Positions 1 to 8,289 of a stretch of DNA of 64,000 nt are shown piece by piece; the stretch's first letter is position 1; each line of letters begins with the position of its first letter. Source of the DNA: an uncultured Lachnotalea sp. GTDB taxonomy: Bacteria > Bacillota > Clostridia > Lachnospirales > Lachnospiraceae. The stretch spans positions 123,332-187,331 of the forward strand of contig CAMSZT010000002.1 of NCBI GenBank assembly GCA_947066815.1. The letters are read 5' to 3'. Both the position numbers and the translations under genes were made by a program. The notes under the pieces are model-generated. The model was given only the letters and a program-made list of their open reading frames with translations, searched no databases and had not been told where the DNA came from.

Positions 1-477
1 GCTTCCACCGCATCCGTCCTGATCGGGAAGGCGGTGGGAGCGGGCGATCTGAAAGAGGTGAAGGCTTACGCGAAAAGGCTCCAGAGGATGTTCCTGGTCA
101 TCGGGATCCTCTCCGGCATCCTGCTGTTCTTCATCCGCATCCCGATCCTAAGCCTCTATGACCTGTCCCCGGAGACCAAGAAAATGGCCGACACCTTCCT
201 CATCATCCTGAGCGTGGTTTGCGTCGGCATGTCCTACCAGATGCCCACCAACAACGGCATCATCCGGGGCGGCGGCCACGCGGGCTTCGTGGTCAAGATG
301 GATCTGATCAGCATCTGGGGCATCGTCCTGCCCCTGTCCTTCTTCATGGCCTTCGTGGTGAAGGCTTCCCCGGTGGCGGTGGTCTGCTGCCTGAACGCCG
401 ATCAGATCTTCAAGTGTGTCCCCGCCTTTTTGGAGGTCAATTACGGGAACTGGGTCAGGAAGCTGACGAGGGAGTGA
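1..477 (+). CDS. MATE-family efflux protein, C-terminal part (5' end outside window)
   Basis: The reading frame is open from base 1, so this is the 3' part of a gene that starts upstream. The translated 158 residues carry a GxAVGAGD stretch followed by several hydrophobic segments (around residues 31-50, 66-85, 98-120 and 123-140). A fragment reading NNGIIRGGGHAGFVVKMDL resembles the C-terminal half of MATE (multi-antimicrobial extrusion) transporters, which expel drugs or metabolites using a Na+ or H+ gradient. The substrate cannot be told from this part. The gene ends 19 bp before a convergent toxin gene. Family assignment rests on recalled motif similarity. Confidence 0.75.
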   Translation, partial: ASTASVLIGKAVGAGDLKEVKAYAKRLQRMFLVIGILSGILLFFIRIPILSLYDLSPETKKMADTFLIILSVVCVGMSYQMPTNNGIIRGGGHAGFVVKMDLISIWGIVLPLSFFMAFVVKASPVAVVCCLNADQIFKCVPAFLEVNYGNWVRKLTRE

Positions 478-495
478 GGGATCATGAAAAATCCC

Positions 496-852
496 CTAAA
501 AGTTTTCAAAAATATCTTTGAAAATATCATCCCCATATCTGGCATACAGCTTTGTTGCCAGGTCATAGCAGATATGATCGTCTCTTTGTGATATGACCAC
601 AATGTTCATGACCATCTCACGGAGGACCAGGGTGTACACAACCCGGATCCCAATCCCGCGGTATTTGATCTTGAAGAATCCGGTGAGTTTATTTCCATGC
701 CTGTTTCCCAAGGGTTTTCCATATCCATTGGGACTGGGCAGCGGAGCTTTGGAAACCTTTACAATGCCGGCTAATGCCTGCTTTCGCAAATTCCCTTCGA
801 TTCTGTGATAGTCTTTTTTCGCTTCTTCCGAGATTCGTATTTTCCATGCCAT
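496..852 (-). CDS. RelE/ParE-superfamily toxin of a type II toxin-antitoxin pair
   Basis: A 118-aa basic protein opening with KIRISEEAKKDYHRI and holding a central stretch with GIGIRVVYTL and VVISQRDD. This is the layout of RelE/ParE/YoeB-like toxins, which cleave ribosome-bound mRNA or poison gyrase. The last antitoxin codon and the toxin start overlap as TAATG at 850-854, so the two are translationally coupled, as is usual for such modules. Length is slightly above the usual 85-105 aa. Whether it is an mRNA interferase or a gyrase poison cannot be decided by eye. Confidence 0.8.
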   Translation of the reverse strand: MAWKIRISEEAKKDYHRIEGNLRKQALAGIVKVSKAPLPSPNGYGKPLGNRHGNKLTGFFKIKYRGIGIRVVYTLVLREMVMNIVVISQRDDHICYDLATKLYARYGDDIFKDIFENF

Positions 853-1202
853 TATTCCAGTTCCACACTTTCAGACAGCTCTTCTAACTCCGCCATGGAA
901 AATCCTTCTTCACCCACGAAAGCTTCAAAGGAATCTGTGCTGTCATTCGCCCGGCTCTCGACAAGCTCCAGCAAACGGATATTTTCAACCCTTTCCAGCA
1001 GTTTTTCCAGCAAAGCCGCTTTTTCCCTGGTTTCCCGATATTCTTTCACAGACAGCAAAACTGCGGTCGGCTGATTGTTTTTCAAGACAATATATTCTTT
1101 GTTATTTTCTGCTACATCATGAAAGATCTTCCCAGCCCTTCCCTGACTGAAATCTGAAATGGGAACCAGACGTTCCGTTAAATCTAATAACGATATGTTC
1201 AT
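852..1202 (-). CDS. Phd/YefM-type antitoxin
   Basis: The protein has the order seen in Phd/YefM antitoxins: an N-terminal DNA-binding part (LLDLTERLVPISDFSQGRAG), then a strand-rich part (EYIVLKNNQPTAVLLSVKEY), then an acidic helical tail that would wrap the toxin. The ATG at 1202 is preferred over the GTG at 1208 because the AGGAGG at 1211-1216 lies 8 nt from the ATG but only 2 nt from the GTG. It is the first gene of the operon and lies head-to-head with a recombinase gene. Such antitoxins usually repress their own promoter; no operator was identified with confidence. The tail, about 30 residues longer than typical, is rich in Glu and Ser. Confidence 0.82.
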   Translation of the reverse strand: MNISLLDLTERLVPISDFSQGRAGKIFHDVAENNKEYIVLKNNQPTAVLLSVKEYRETREKAALLEKLLERVENIRLLELVESRANDSTDSFEAFVGEEGFSMAELEELSESVELE

Positions 1203-1222
1203 GATCACATCCTCCTTTTTCG

Positions 1223-1251
1223 ATTATATAGTATTATTTTATCATATGCAA
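1223..1251 (-). promoter_or_regulatory. Predicted promoter of the toxin-antitoxin operon
   Basis: On the minus strand there is a TTGCAT -35 (1246-1251), a 17-bp spacer and a perfect TATAAT -10 (1223-1228). The expected transcript start falls very near the AGGAGG, giving a very short leader. The whole 1209-1306 spacer is strongly AT-rich and must also drive the divergent recombinase. Confidence 0.5.
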
Positions 1252-1291
1252 TATTTTAATAAAAATTTACATTAAAATTATAGAAAAATAG

Positions 1292-1921
<630 letters not shown>

Positions 1922-1923
1922 AT

Positions 1924-1980
1924 ACAGCGTGCGAAAAAGTAGCAAAAGGTGTACTTTTTGGCACGCTGTACTTTTTTTAT
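1924..1980 (+). terminator. Rho-independent terminator of the recombinase gene
   Basis: An 18-nt inverted repeat (arms 1924-1941 and 1952-1969, beginning ACAGCGTGC and ending GCACGCTGT) encloses a 10-nt loop and is followed by a T-rich run at 1970-1980. It lies 3 nt after the stop codon. Confidence 0.85.
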
Positions 1981-2020
1981 TATATACTATAAATGAGCAA
2001 ATTCAAAAAAATGCACAGAC

Positions 2021-2416
2021 CTATGCTACCAACTCCAATACATCCGCAAATGGAATCTGTTTTTTGCCGCATTGATATACATACGCAATACGTTCTTCCT
2101 GAAGCCGCCTGTAAAAATAAGCATAGCCATCTTCAAAAGAGACAGGTTTTCCACTCCCGGTGCAGGCGATAAAATGAGCGAGAGACATCAACAGCCAATA
2201 TCTCTGGATCCCTTTGGAGGAACGGATCTGATACCGGCCGAATGCCAGACGGCCTTTGCTCTGCCGAAAAAAGACCTCAATCGGCCGGCCACAGTTCCAG
2301 ATATTTGTTCAGGATTTCATCCGTGCCCAGGGAAACATCCGTGCTGATAAAGGCACGAAGGGCCTTCGGATCATGGATTGCCTTTTTGGGATAGCTGATC
2401 AGATCACCGTTTCCCC
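2021..2416 (-). pseudogene. Remnant of an IS4/IS701-type DDE transposase (C-terminal part, frameshifted)
   Basis: Read on the minus strand this gives ISYPKKAIHDPKALRAF...STDVSLGTDEILNKYLELWP and, in another frame, IEVFFRQSKGRLAFGRYQ and onward to a stop at 2021. That is the C-terminal catalytic region of IS4-superfamily transposases, whose Y-x2-R-x3-E-x6-K signature is present with the Arg changed to Leu. The frame is broken by a tandem GGCC duplication near 2282-2289. No N-terminal two thirds exist: an in-frame stop lies just upstream, and the sequence runs into the promoter of the next operon. Not functional. Confidence 0.75.
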
Positions 2417-2426
2417 AATGAAATTC

Positions 2427-2469
2427 GTTACAAATCGGTTACACCGGGGACCGTTTTCCATGGTATAAT
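2427..2469 (+). promoter_or_regulatory. Promoter and putative response-regulator operator for the two-component operon
   Basis: An extended -10 (TGGTATAAT, hexamer 2464-2469) lies 77 bp before the response-regulator start. Two GTTACA hexamers at 2427-2432 and 2438-2443 are spaced exactly 11 bp, one helical turn, which is typical of OmpR/PhoB-type binding sites. The second overlaps the -35 region. The same half-site arrangement recurs before the lipoprotein gene at 4701-4717, so autoregulation is inferred. Confidence 0.6.
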
Positions 2470-2545
2470 GAACCTATATTCTGTTTATAAAAGGAAACAG
2501 GCAATCGCCTGTATAAAAGCAAAGCGTCAAAGGAGAGTTTAAAGC

Positions 2546-3211
2546 ATGGGTGCGAGGATCCTGGTGATCGAGGACGAGGCGGCCATCAACGACGTGATCC
2601 GTCTGAGCCTTGAGGCGGCGGGCCACGAGGTGGATCCGTTTTTTGACGGGGCGGAGGCTTCGGCGGCCCTTAAGAAGCGGCACGACTACGGATGCGCCGT
2701 GGTGGACGTGATGCTGCCGGGAAAGAATGGCTTCGCCCTGCTGCCGGAGCTTGTGGGCTACGGGGTGCCGGTGATCTTTCTGACGGCGAAGGGGGAGTTA
2801 CCGGACAAGATCCGGGGGCTCACCGGCGGAGCGGAGGATTACATGGTAAAGCCCTTCGAGATGGTGGAGCTTTTGGTGCGGATCAACAAGGTGCTGGAGC
2901 GCCATGCGCCCCAGGATGCGGTGACGGTCATCGGGGACGTGGTCGTCGACCCGGCGGGGCGCACGGTCACGAAGGGCGGGGAGGAAGTGTATTTAAAACC
3001 CATGGAGTTTGACTGCCTGATGATGCTTCTCCGAAACAAGAACAAGGCGGTCTCCAGGGCCCAGCTCCTGGCGGCCCTCTGGGGCGTGGAGTTTGAGGGG
3101 GAGACCAGGACCGTGGACGCCCATGTGGGGCGGATTCGGAAGAAACTGGGGTTTTCGGAGGTCATAAAGACCGTTCCCCGCATCGGATACCGGCTGGAGG
3201 TGGAGGAATGA
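2546..3211 (+). CDS. OmpR/PhoB-family response regulator
   Basis: A 221-aa protein with a receiver domain (residues 1-118: acidic pair E9/D10, phospho-acceptor D54 in VVDVMLPGKNG, T80 and K102 in MVKPFE) and a C-terminal winged helix (about 125-221) with RTVDAHVGRIRKKLG and TVPRIGYRL. It would act as a DNA-binding regulator phosphorylated by the kinase whose gene overlaps its stop by 4 bp (ATGA). Targets are probably its own operon and the lipoprotein/ABC operon downstream, which share an 11-bp-spaced direct repeat. All key residues are present. Confidence 0.95.
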   Translation: MGARILVIEDEAAINDVIRLSLEAAGHEVDPFFDGAEASAALKKRHDYGCAVVDVMLPGKNGFALLPELVGYGVPVIFLTAKGELPDKIRGLTGGAEDYMVKPFEMVELLVRINKVLERHAPQDAVTVIGDVVVDPAGRTVTKGGEEVYLKPMEFDCLMMLLRNKNKAVSRAQLLAALWGVEFEGETRTVDAHVGRIRKKLGFSEVIKTVPRIGYRLEVEE

Positions 3212-4659
3212 AGCTGTTTCGGAAATTATATCTGCAGGTGGCTTTGGGGATGCTCCTGCTGGCGGCGGGGCTTTTGGCCTTCTCGGTTTGGGAGGTAAAG
3301 CGGCAGGGGCTCTCCGAGGCCAGGCGTTACGGAACCGTCCATGCGGAGGAGAATGCCAGATTGCTGCGGGAGAAATATGCGGAGGAAAAGATCGGTGTCC
3401 TGGAGGAAAATATCCGGGACATTGTTATTTTGAATGGCTTCAGAGAGCAGTTCGGCAGCATGGGAGTGCTGTGGAAGGACAGGGAGGAGGTCCGCAACCT
3501 GACTCCCTACGACCTTGACCTGGAGCGTTTGGAGGAGCTGCGCAGGGAGGCCGGGGTCTCGGAGACGGAGGTGTTCACCGCAGGCCCCTTTCGGGCGGGG
3601 GAGAGGCAGGTGCTTCTGTGCTGCCGGGTGGATGCCGGCTTTGGGGCGGAGGGCTACAGTTTTGCGGTGGTCCGGGATGTGACGGAGATCTACGGACGGG
3701 CGGGGAAGCTCATTCTCTACGGGACGGGTGCCGCCGCCGTGCTGCTCATCCTCATCGGCTTCCTGCTCTACCGGCGCATTTACCGGATGCTTGAGCCTCT
3801 GGAAGAATTAAAATCCGGGGCAGCGGAGATTGCGGCCGGGGAATATGGAAGCCGGGTCGAGGTCCGGGGGAGGGACGAGATTGGCGATGTGACGGAGAGC
3901 TTCAACCGGATGGCCGGGGAGGTGGAGCGGCACGTGGAGGCGCTGCGGACGGTCAATGAAAAGCAGAAGCAGCTTTTGGGGAGCCTGGCCCATGAGATGA
4001 AGACGCCCCTCACGGCCATGATTGGAAATGCGGACCTGCTTCTCACGGTGCGGCTTCGGGAGGAACAGAGGGAACAGTCCCTCACCTATATTTTGAACGA
4101 GGCCAGGCGGCTTGCCAGGCTGTCGGAAAAGATGCTGGAGCTCACAGGCCTCTATGAGAACGGAGGAGAGGGGGCGGTCATGAAGGAAGTGGAGATTGAC
4201 CGCCTGTTCGGACGGCTGGAGGCTTCTGCGGCCTTCCGCCTGCGGGAAAGGAACCTTTCTCTGGAAGTGGATCTGGAAAGGAAAGAGCCGGAGGAAAGGC
4301 TTTCCCATGTCATGGACGAGGACCTGATGGAGAGTCTGCTCCTCAACCTGGTGGACAACGCCTGCAAGGCTTCGCCGCTGGGAGGGAAAATCCTGCTGTC
4401 CGCCGACCGGAAGGGGATCTACGTGGAGGATTTCGGCCGGGGGATCCCGGAGGGGGAGATCGGCCGGGTGACGGAGGCCTTCTACATGGTGGACAAGGCC
4501 AGGGGACGGAGCGCGGGCGGAAGCGGCCTGGGCCTGGCCCTCTGCAGCCAGATCGCAAAGCTCCACGGCGCCAGGCTTCTCATCGAGAGCAGGGAGGGGG
4601 AGGGGACGAAGGTGTCCCTGTTGTGGAACGGGGAGAAGTCCCGGTCCGGCGCAAAGTGA
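3208..4659 (+). CDS. Membrane sensor histidine kinase (HAMP, HisKA, HATPase)
   Basis: A 483-aa kinase. TM1 lies at about residues 10-28, an extracytoplasmic sensor region at about 30-165, TM2 at about 168-187 and a HAMP linker at about 188-242 (LEPLEELKSGAAEIA). HisKA carries the phospho-acceptor H262 in SLAHEMKTPLTAMIGN, and the HATPase domain has an N box (LVDNACKAS), DFGRGIP and GSGLGLALC. It overlaps the response regulator by 4 bp. The sensed signal is unknown. Because the next operon encodes an ABC system with surface proteins, a cell-envelope or antimicrobial stress signal is a reasonable inference, not something the sequence shows. Confidence 0.95.
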   Translation: MKLFRKLYLQVALGMLLLAAGLLAFSVWEVKRQGLSEARRYGTVHAEENARLLREKYAEEKIGVLEENIRDIVILNGFREQFGSMGVLWKDREEVRNLTPYDLDLERLEELRREAGVSETEVFTAGPFRAGERQVLLCCRVDAGFGAEGYSFAVVRDVTEIYGRAGKLILYGTGAAAVLLILIGFLLYRRIYRMLEPLEELKSGAAEIAAGEYGSRVEVRGRDEIGDVTESFNRMAGEVERHVEALRTVNEKQKQLLGSLAHEMKTPLTAMIGNADLLLTVRLREEQREQSLTYILNEARRLARLSEKMLELTGLYENGGEGAVMKEVEIDRLFGRLEASAAFRLRERNLSLEVDLERKEPEERLSHVMDEDLMESLLLNLVDNACKASPLGGKILLSADRKGIYVEDFGRGIPEGEIGRVTEAFYMVDKARGRSAGGSGLGLALCSQIAKLHGARLLIESREGEGTKVSLLWNGEKSRSGAK

Positions 4660-4700
4660 ATATGGGAGGCGGATACCACGGATCGCTCCGCACTTGCGTG

Positions 4701-4717
4701 TTTACAGTCCGGTTACA
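4701..4717 (+). promoter_or_regulatory. Putative operator before the lipoprotein/ABC operon
   Basis: TTTACA (4701-4706) and GTTACA (4712-4717) are spaced 11 bp and share the core TTACA-n3-CGG-TTACA with 2428-2443 in front of the two-component genes. It lies 118 bp upstream of the lipoprotein start in a 175-bp spacer. A TATGCT at 4750-4755 may be the -10; no convincing -35 is visible, as would suit an activator-dependent promoter. Confidence 0.5.
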
Positions 4718-4834
4718 ACTCGGGGCGGATTCGGCAAAAGCTCCTGCGGTATGCTGGGGACAGAAAAAAACGGCGGACGGGGAACCGAGAAGCAGGAGTG
4801 ATCGGGCACCTGTCCGCAGTGAGGAGGAAGTTTT

Positions 4835-6346
4835 ATGAGTCGAAAACATACGAGATGCAGGAGATGGGCGGCGGGAGCCTGCGGCGTGCTGCTCTGTGCG
4901 AGTCTCCTTGGGGGCTGTGCCAAGACGCCGGAGGACTCGGTGGTGAAACTCAAAGGCGAGGCGGCCGGGGGCGGCTACGAGGAGGCGGAGTCGGCGGGCG
5001 GCGGGCAGACCCTGCGGGAGATCCTGGCTGCGCCGGAGCATTACGAGAGCGAGACAAAAGATCCCACGGGGAAGCTCACGGTCATCACGGATGCCCAGGT
5101 GGAGATTCCGGAGGCGGAAGAGGTCGATACCATTGCGGTGAGTCAGCATCCCTTCGGCCAGGAGGAGATCGACCGCATCACGGAGGCGCTCTTCGGTGAG
5201 GCGGACATTTATGATTATTACAGCTACACGGAGAAGACAAAGGAGGATTACCGGGCCTGGATCGAGGAGCTGGAGGGATACGTGGCGGCCGGGAACCTGG
5301 ACCCTTACCGGGAAGGAACCGATGAGAACGGAAATTATATCTACGATATCTACGGTGTGATCGAGCAGGCGAAGCGGGATTATGAAAATGCGCCGGAGGA
5401 GGCCGAGCGGAAGAAGGTGCGCCCCCAGTACGGGCTGGAAGTGGGGATCGGCATGGGGGAGACGGAGGTTATGGAGGATTCCTTTTCCGGGATCGTGGAC
5501 ACCGGGGACGGAAAGCTCTACCAGTATGACATCTTCTCCTACGGGCCCGTGCCCATGCGGGTGCAGGTGAAGCGGCTGGGGAATACGGCCCATGCGGGCC
5601 TGGAGCAGCCGGAATGGTGGGCTTACCAGGACATGGAAGGGGGAGAATTATCCTATCCGGACGAGGAAGAAATCAAGACGAAGGCAGAGATTTCCCTGGA
5701 GGAGGCCAAAGAAATGGCGGACGAGAAGGTGTCGGCCCTGGGAATCTCGGACATGGACGTGGTCTCCTGGGATTACGCCCTCAGGAGCCAGGCCTGGGAG
5801 GAAAAGGGAGGCGGGGACTTTTGGGAGAACGAGGAGAACCAGGCGGGGTATCTGCTCCATTACGCCAGACGTCTTTCCGGGATTCCCATCACCCACACCG
5901 TCGATGAGGGCGGCGCCTACGAGGACATCGAGGGGACCACGGAGACCTGGAGTTATGAGCGGCTGGATTTCTACGTGACCAAGGAGGGAGTCGACCGGAT
6001 GGATCTCACCAACCTGTACGACATCGGGGAGGTCCGGACGGAGAATGTGAAGCTTTTACCCTTCTCGGAGGTCACGGCGATCTACGAAAAGATGATGCAG
6101 ATCCAGAATGCGGACGTGCTGAATTATGAGGATTCCAGAACCTACCGGATTGACCGGATCGCCTTCGGCTACACCAGGATCTACGAGCCTTCCACCGACA
6201 GCAGACAGGGGGTCCTGGTCCCGGCCTGGGATTTCTTCGGGAGCTTCGAGGTACCGGGCAGGGACAACGCCAAGACGCCCAGCCAGAGCTTTCTGACCAT
6301 CAATGCGGCGGACGGGAGCGTGATCAACCGGGGTCTGGGGTATTAA
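4835..6346 (+). CDS. DUF6034-like lipoprotein
   Basis: A 503-aa protein with a basic N terminus, hydrophobic segment and lipobox LLGGC (lipidated Cys28), so it is anchored on the outer face of the membrane. The rest is acidic and rich in Glu, Tyr and Gly with no transmembrane segment. The C-terminal part (TRIYEPSTDSRQGVLVPAWDF...FLTINAADGSVINRGLGY) resembles the YycI/PepSY-like ends of DUF6034-type clostridial lipoproteins. Function is unknown. It opens a six-gene unit with two membrane proteins 3 bp downstream and an ABC ATPase. The two-component system just upstream and the shared operator suggest it is a regulated target or signal partner of that kinase. Confidence 0.75.
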   Translation: MSRKHTRCRRWAAGACGVLLCASLLGGCAKTPEDSVVKLKGEAAGGGYEEAESAGGGQTLREILAAPEHYESETKDPTGKLTVITDAQVEIPEAEEVDTIAVSQHPFGQEEIDRITEALFGEADIYDYYSYTEKTKEDYRAWIEELEGYVAAGNLDPYREGTDENGNYIYDIYGVIEQAKRDYENAPEEAERKKVRPQYGLEVGIGMGETEVMEDSFSGIVDTGDGKLYQYDIFSYGPVPMRVQVKRLGNTAHAGLEQPEWWAYQDMEGGELSYPDEEEIKTKAEISLEEAKEMADEKVSALGISDMDVVSWDYALRSQAWEEKGGGDFWENEENQAGYLLHYARRLSGIPITHTVDEGGAYEDIEGTTETWSYERLDFYVTKEGVDRMDLTNLYDIGEVRTENVKLLPFSEVTAIYEKMMQIQNADVLNYEDSRTYRIDRIAFGYTRIYEPSTDSRQGVLVPAWDFFGSFEVPGRDNAKTPSQSFLTINAADGSVINRGLGY

Positions 6347-6349
6347 CCC

Positions 6350-7237
6350 ATGGGACAGGTGTTTGCCGTGGCCCGGTTCAATTTCCGGGGATTTTTGAAG
6401 AATCCCAAGGTGATCCTCACCCTGCTTCTGGGCCTGGTGCTCTGTTTTCTGCTGAGCGGCAGGGTCATGAAGGTCATCGAGGCTTACGGGACTCCCGTGC
6501 AGCTTGCGGAGCCTTTCCTCTGGACCTTCGGGGACGCTTATTCCGTCCTGCTTAGCTCCATCCTTCTGCTTTTGCTGTTCTCGGACCTTCCCATGGCAAG
6601 CGCTATGACGCCCTATTACCTGTATCGGACCACGAAGGGGAGATGGCTTGCGGGACAGATGCTCTACGTGGCCGGGGTGGTGTTCCTCTACACCGGCTTC
6701 CTCTTCGTGGCCACGGTCCTTCTCTGTGGGAAATACAGCTATCTGGGCGATGTGTGGAGCGAGACGGCGGCCATGCTGGCCTACTCGAAGCTGGGGTCGG
6801 AGCTGGGGGTGCCCTCCACCGTGGGGGTCATGGAGAGCATCACGCCCTATGGCTGCATGGCGCAGGTTTTTGGACTGTTGTTTCTCTATGCCCTCACCCT
6901 GAGCTTTCTCATTCTGGCGGGAAACTTGCGCTGCGGAAAGAACCGGGGCATGATCTTTGGGCTTTTGTTCAGCCTGTACGGGCTTTTGCTCAACCGGGAC
7001 GTGATCGTAGCTCTCTTCGGGTGGCGGGAATACGAGGGATACCGGGCGAACCTGTTGATCGGGTGGCTGAGCCCCTTGAGCCACGCCACCTACGGAAAGC
7101 ACAGCTTTGGCTATGACCGCCTGCCCTCCCTTTCTGCGTCCCGGCTTGTGTTTGCGGGGCTCATCCTCCTGCTTGCAGGGATTTCCCTGCGGGCGGTGAG
7201 GCGTTACAGCTTTGTCTTTCTTGGAGAAAAGAGTTAG
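6350..7237 (+). CDS. Polytopic membrane protein, probable ABC-2-like permease subunit
   Basis: A 295-aa hydrophobic protein with about six to seven membrane segments (roughly residues 20-38, 60-80, 100-125, 170-190, 200-222 and 262-282) and no catalytic motif. It begins 3 bp after the lipoprotein stop and is followed by a second membrane protein of similar size and then an ABC ATPase, the order of a heteromeric ABC-2 exporter. Its N terminus (FNFRGFLKNPKVILTLLLG) resembles those permeases, which begin with a cytoplasmic amphipathic segment. Substrate unknown. Confidence 0.65.
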   Translation: MGQVFAVARFNFRGFLKNPKVILTLLLGLVLCFLLSGRVMKVIEAYGTPVQLAEPFLWTFGDAYSVLLSSILLLLLFSDLPMASAMTPYYLYRTTKGRWLAGQMLYVAGVVFLYTGFLFVATVLLCGKYSYLGDVWSETAAMLAYSKLGSELGVPSTVGVMESITPYGCMAQVFGLLFLYALTLSFLILAGNLRCGKNRGMIFGLLFSLYGLLLNRDVIVALFGWREYEGYRANLLIGWLSPLSHATYGKHSFGYDRLPSLSASRLVFAGLILLLAGISLRAVRRYSFVFLGEKS

Positions 7238-7250
7238 GAGGAATGGGAGG

Positions 7251-7979
7251 ATGGGCTGTGAACTGAAACGGATGACTGCCGGACGGGGATTTCTGGCTTC
7301 GTTTTTTCTCGGCCTCTCGGCCATCCTCTCCGGCACGGCCTGGCCGTCCGGGGAGGGGAGCCTGGCCGCCGGGAATTTCCTCACGCTGGCGAAAGGGTCT
7401 TTTTGCTGCCGGGCCGTCGTCTTTCTTCTGCCCCTGGTATCGGTCCTGCCCTGGAGCGATTCCTTTCTGGCGGAGTCCAAGGGGGGATTTTTGAAGGCCT
7501 GCCTTCCCAGGCAGGACAGAAGGAGCTACACGGAGAACAAGATCCTCGCGGTGGCCCTGGGCGGCTTCCTGCCCTGGGCGACAGCCGGGCTTTTGACCCT
7601 GTTCCTCTACTTTCTCCTGTTCTTTCCCCTGGAGCAAAAAGGGGCAGTCACCTTTGCCATGGTGTGGGAACCTGTGGCCGTCCTGCTCCGTTTAGGGATC
7701 CTGGGGGCGGTTCTGGCATCTCTGGGCGGGATCGCAGCGGCCCTGTTCCGCTCGGCCTACCTGGCCTTCGGTCTCCCCTTTGCGGGCTATTATTTCTGCC
7801 TGATCCTGCAGGAACGGTATTTTCCGGAGGCCCTCTGGCTGTACCCGCCCCAGTGGATCATGGGGAGCGCCGACTGGGGACCGGGGAAGGAGGGGCTGTG
7901 GCTCTTTCTCCTTCTCTTCCTGGGTGTGACCGTGAGCCTCCACGCAGGTGTCCTGTACGGGCGGGTGGAGGAAGTGTGA
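7251..7979 (+). CDS. Second polytopic membrane protein, probable ABC-2-like permease subunit
   Basis: A 242-aa hydrophobic protein with about six membrane segments. The ATG at 7251 is chosen because AGGAGG at 7237-7242 sits 8 nt upstream; the longer frame from 7212 has no such site and would overlap the preceding gene. The protein begins MGCELKRMTAGRGFLASFF, again permease-like. It is presumed to pair with the preceding membrane protein and with the ATPase encoded after a 310-bp gap that holds a palindromic repeat. Confidence 0.65.
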   Translation: MGCELKRMTAGRGFLASFFLGLSAILSGTAWPSGEGSLAAGNFLTLAKGSFCCRAVVFLLPLVSVLPWSDSFLAESKGGFLKACLPRQDRRSYTENKILAVALGGFLPWATAGLLTLFLYFLLFFPLEQKGAVTFAMVWEPVAVLLRLGILGAVLASLGGIAAALFRSAYLAFGLPFAGYYFCLILQERYFPEALWLYPPQWIMGSADWGPGKEGLWLFLLLFLGVTVSLHAGVLYGRVEEV

Positions 7980-7984
7980 GATGC

Positions 7985-8169
7985 CCTCGGCAGTCCCCGG
8001 CAGTGTTCCGGCGGACACGTTCGATTTCTGGGATTTCACTGCGCCGCTTATTGTAGGTAATTTCACCTCCATCAAACCGGGTCGGCTGAAATTACCTGCG
8101 CTATGCTCGTGAAATTCCCGAAATCTTCCTATCATCCGCCGAGGAACACTGCCGGGGACTACCTCGAGG
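7985..8169. repeat. Palindromic repeat element, family 1, copy A
   Basis: A 185-bp imperfect palindrome. The outer arms at 7985-8015 and 8135-8169 both contain CAGTGTTCC and the CCCCGG block in inverted order. The inner arms are GGTAATTTCA at 8056-8065 and TGAAATTACC at 8087-8096. The loop side carries CACCTCCATCAAACCGGG. Related copies lie at 41727-41902 (reverse orientation) and 48639-48901. It fills the 7980-8289 gap between the permease and ATPase genes of one operon, so it would be transcribed as a large hairpin. No coding sequence is supported here. Short frames reading AGNFSRPGLMEVKLP recur only because the DNA repeats. Confidence 0.85.
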
Positions 8170-8289
8170 ATTCTGGTGGAAAAAGCCGTCGGACTTCTCG
8201 GGGCCCGCCGGCCGACGGAGACATCAAGGGGCGCAGGCTTTTGCCGCCGGAATCCGCAGGGTGCGGGAGAATGGAAGGGAGGATAGACT

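Noticed and set aside
6056..7480. A 474-aa minus-strand frame across the lipoprotein and permease genes
   Set aside because: Low-complexity, Pro/Gln/His-rich translation covering two plus-strand genes; GC-rich third positions explain the missing stops.
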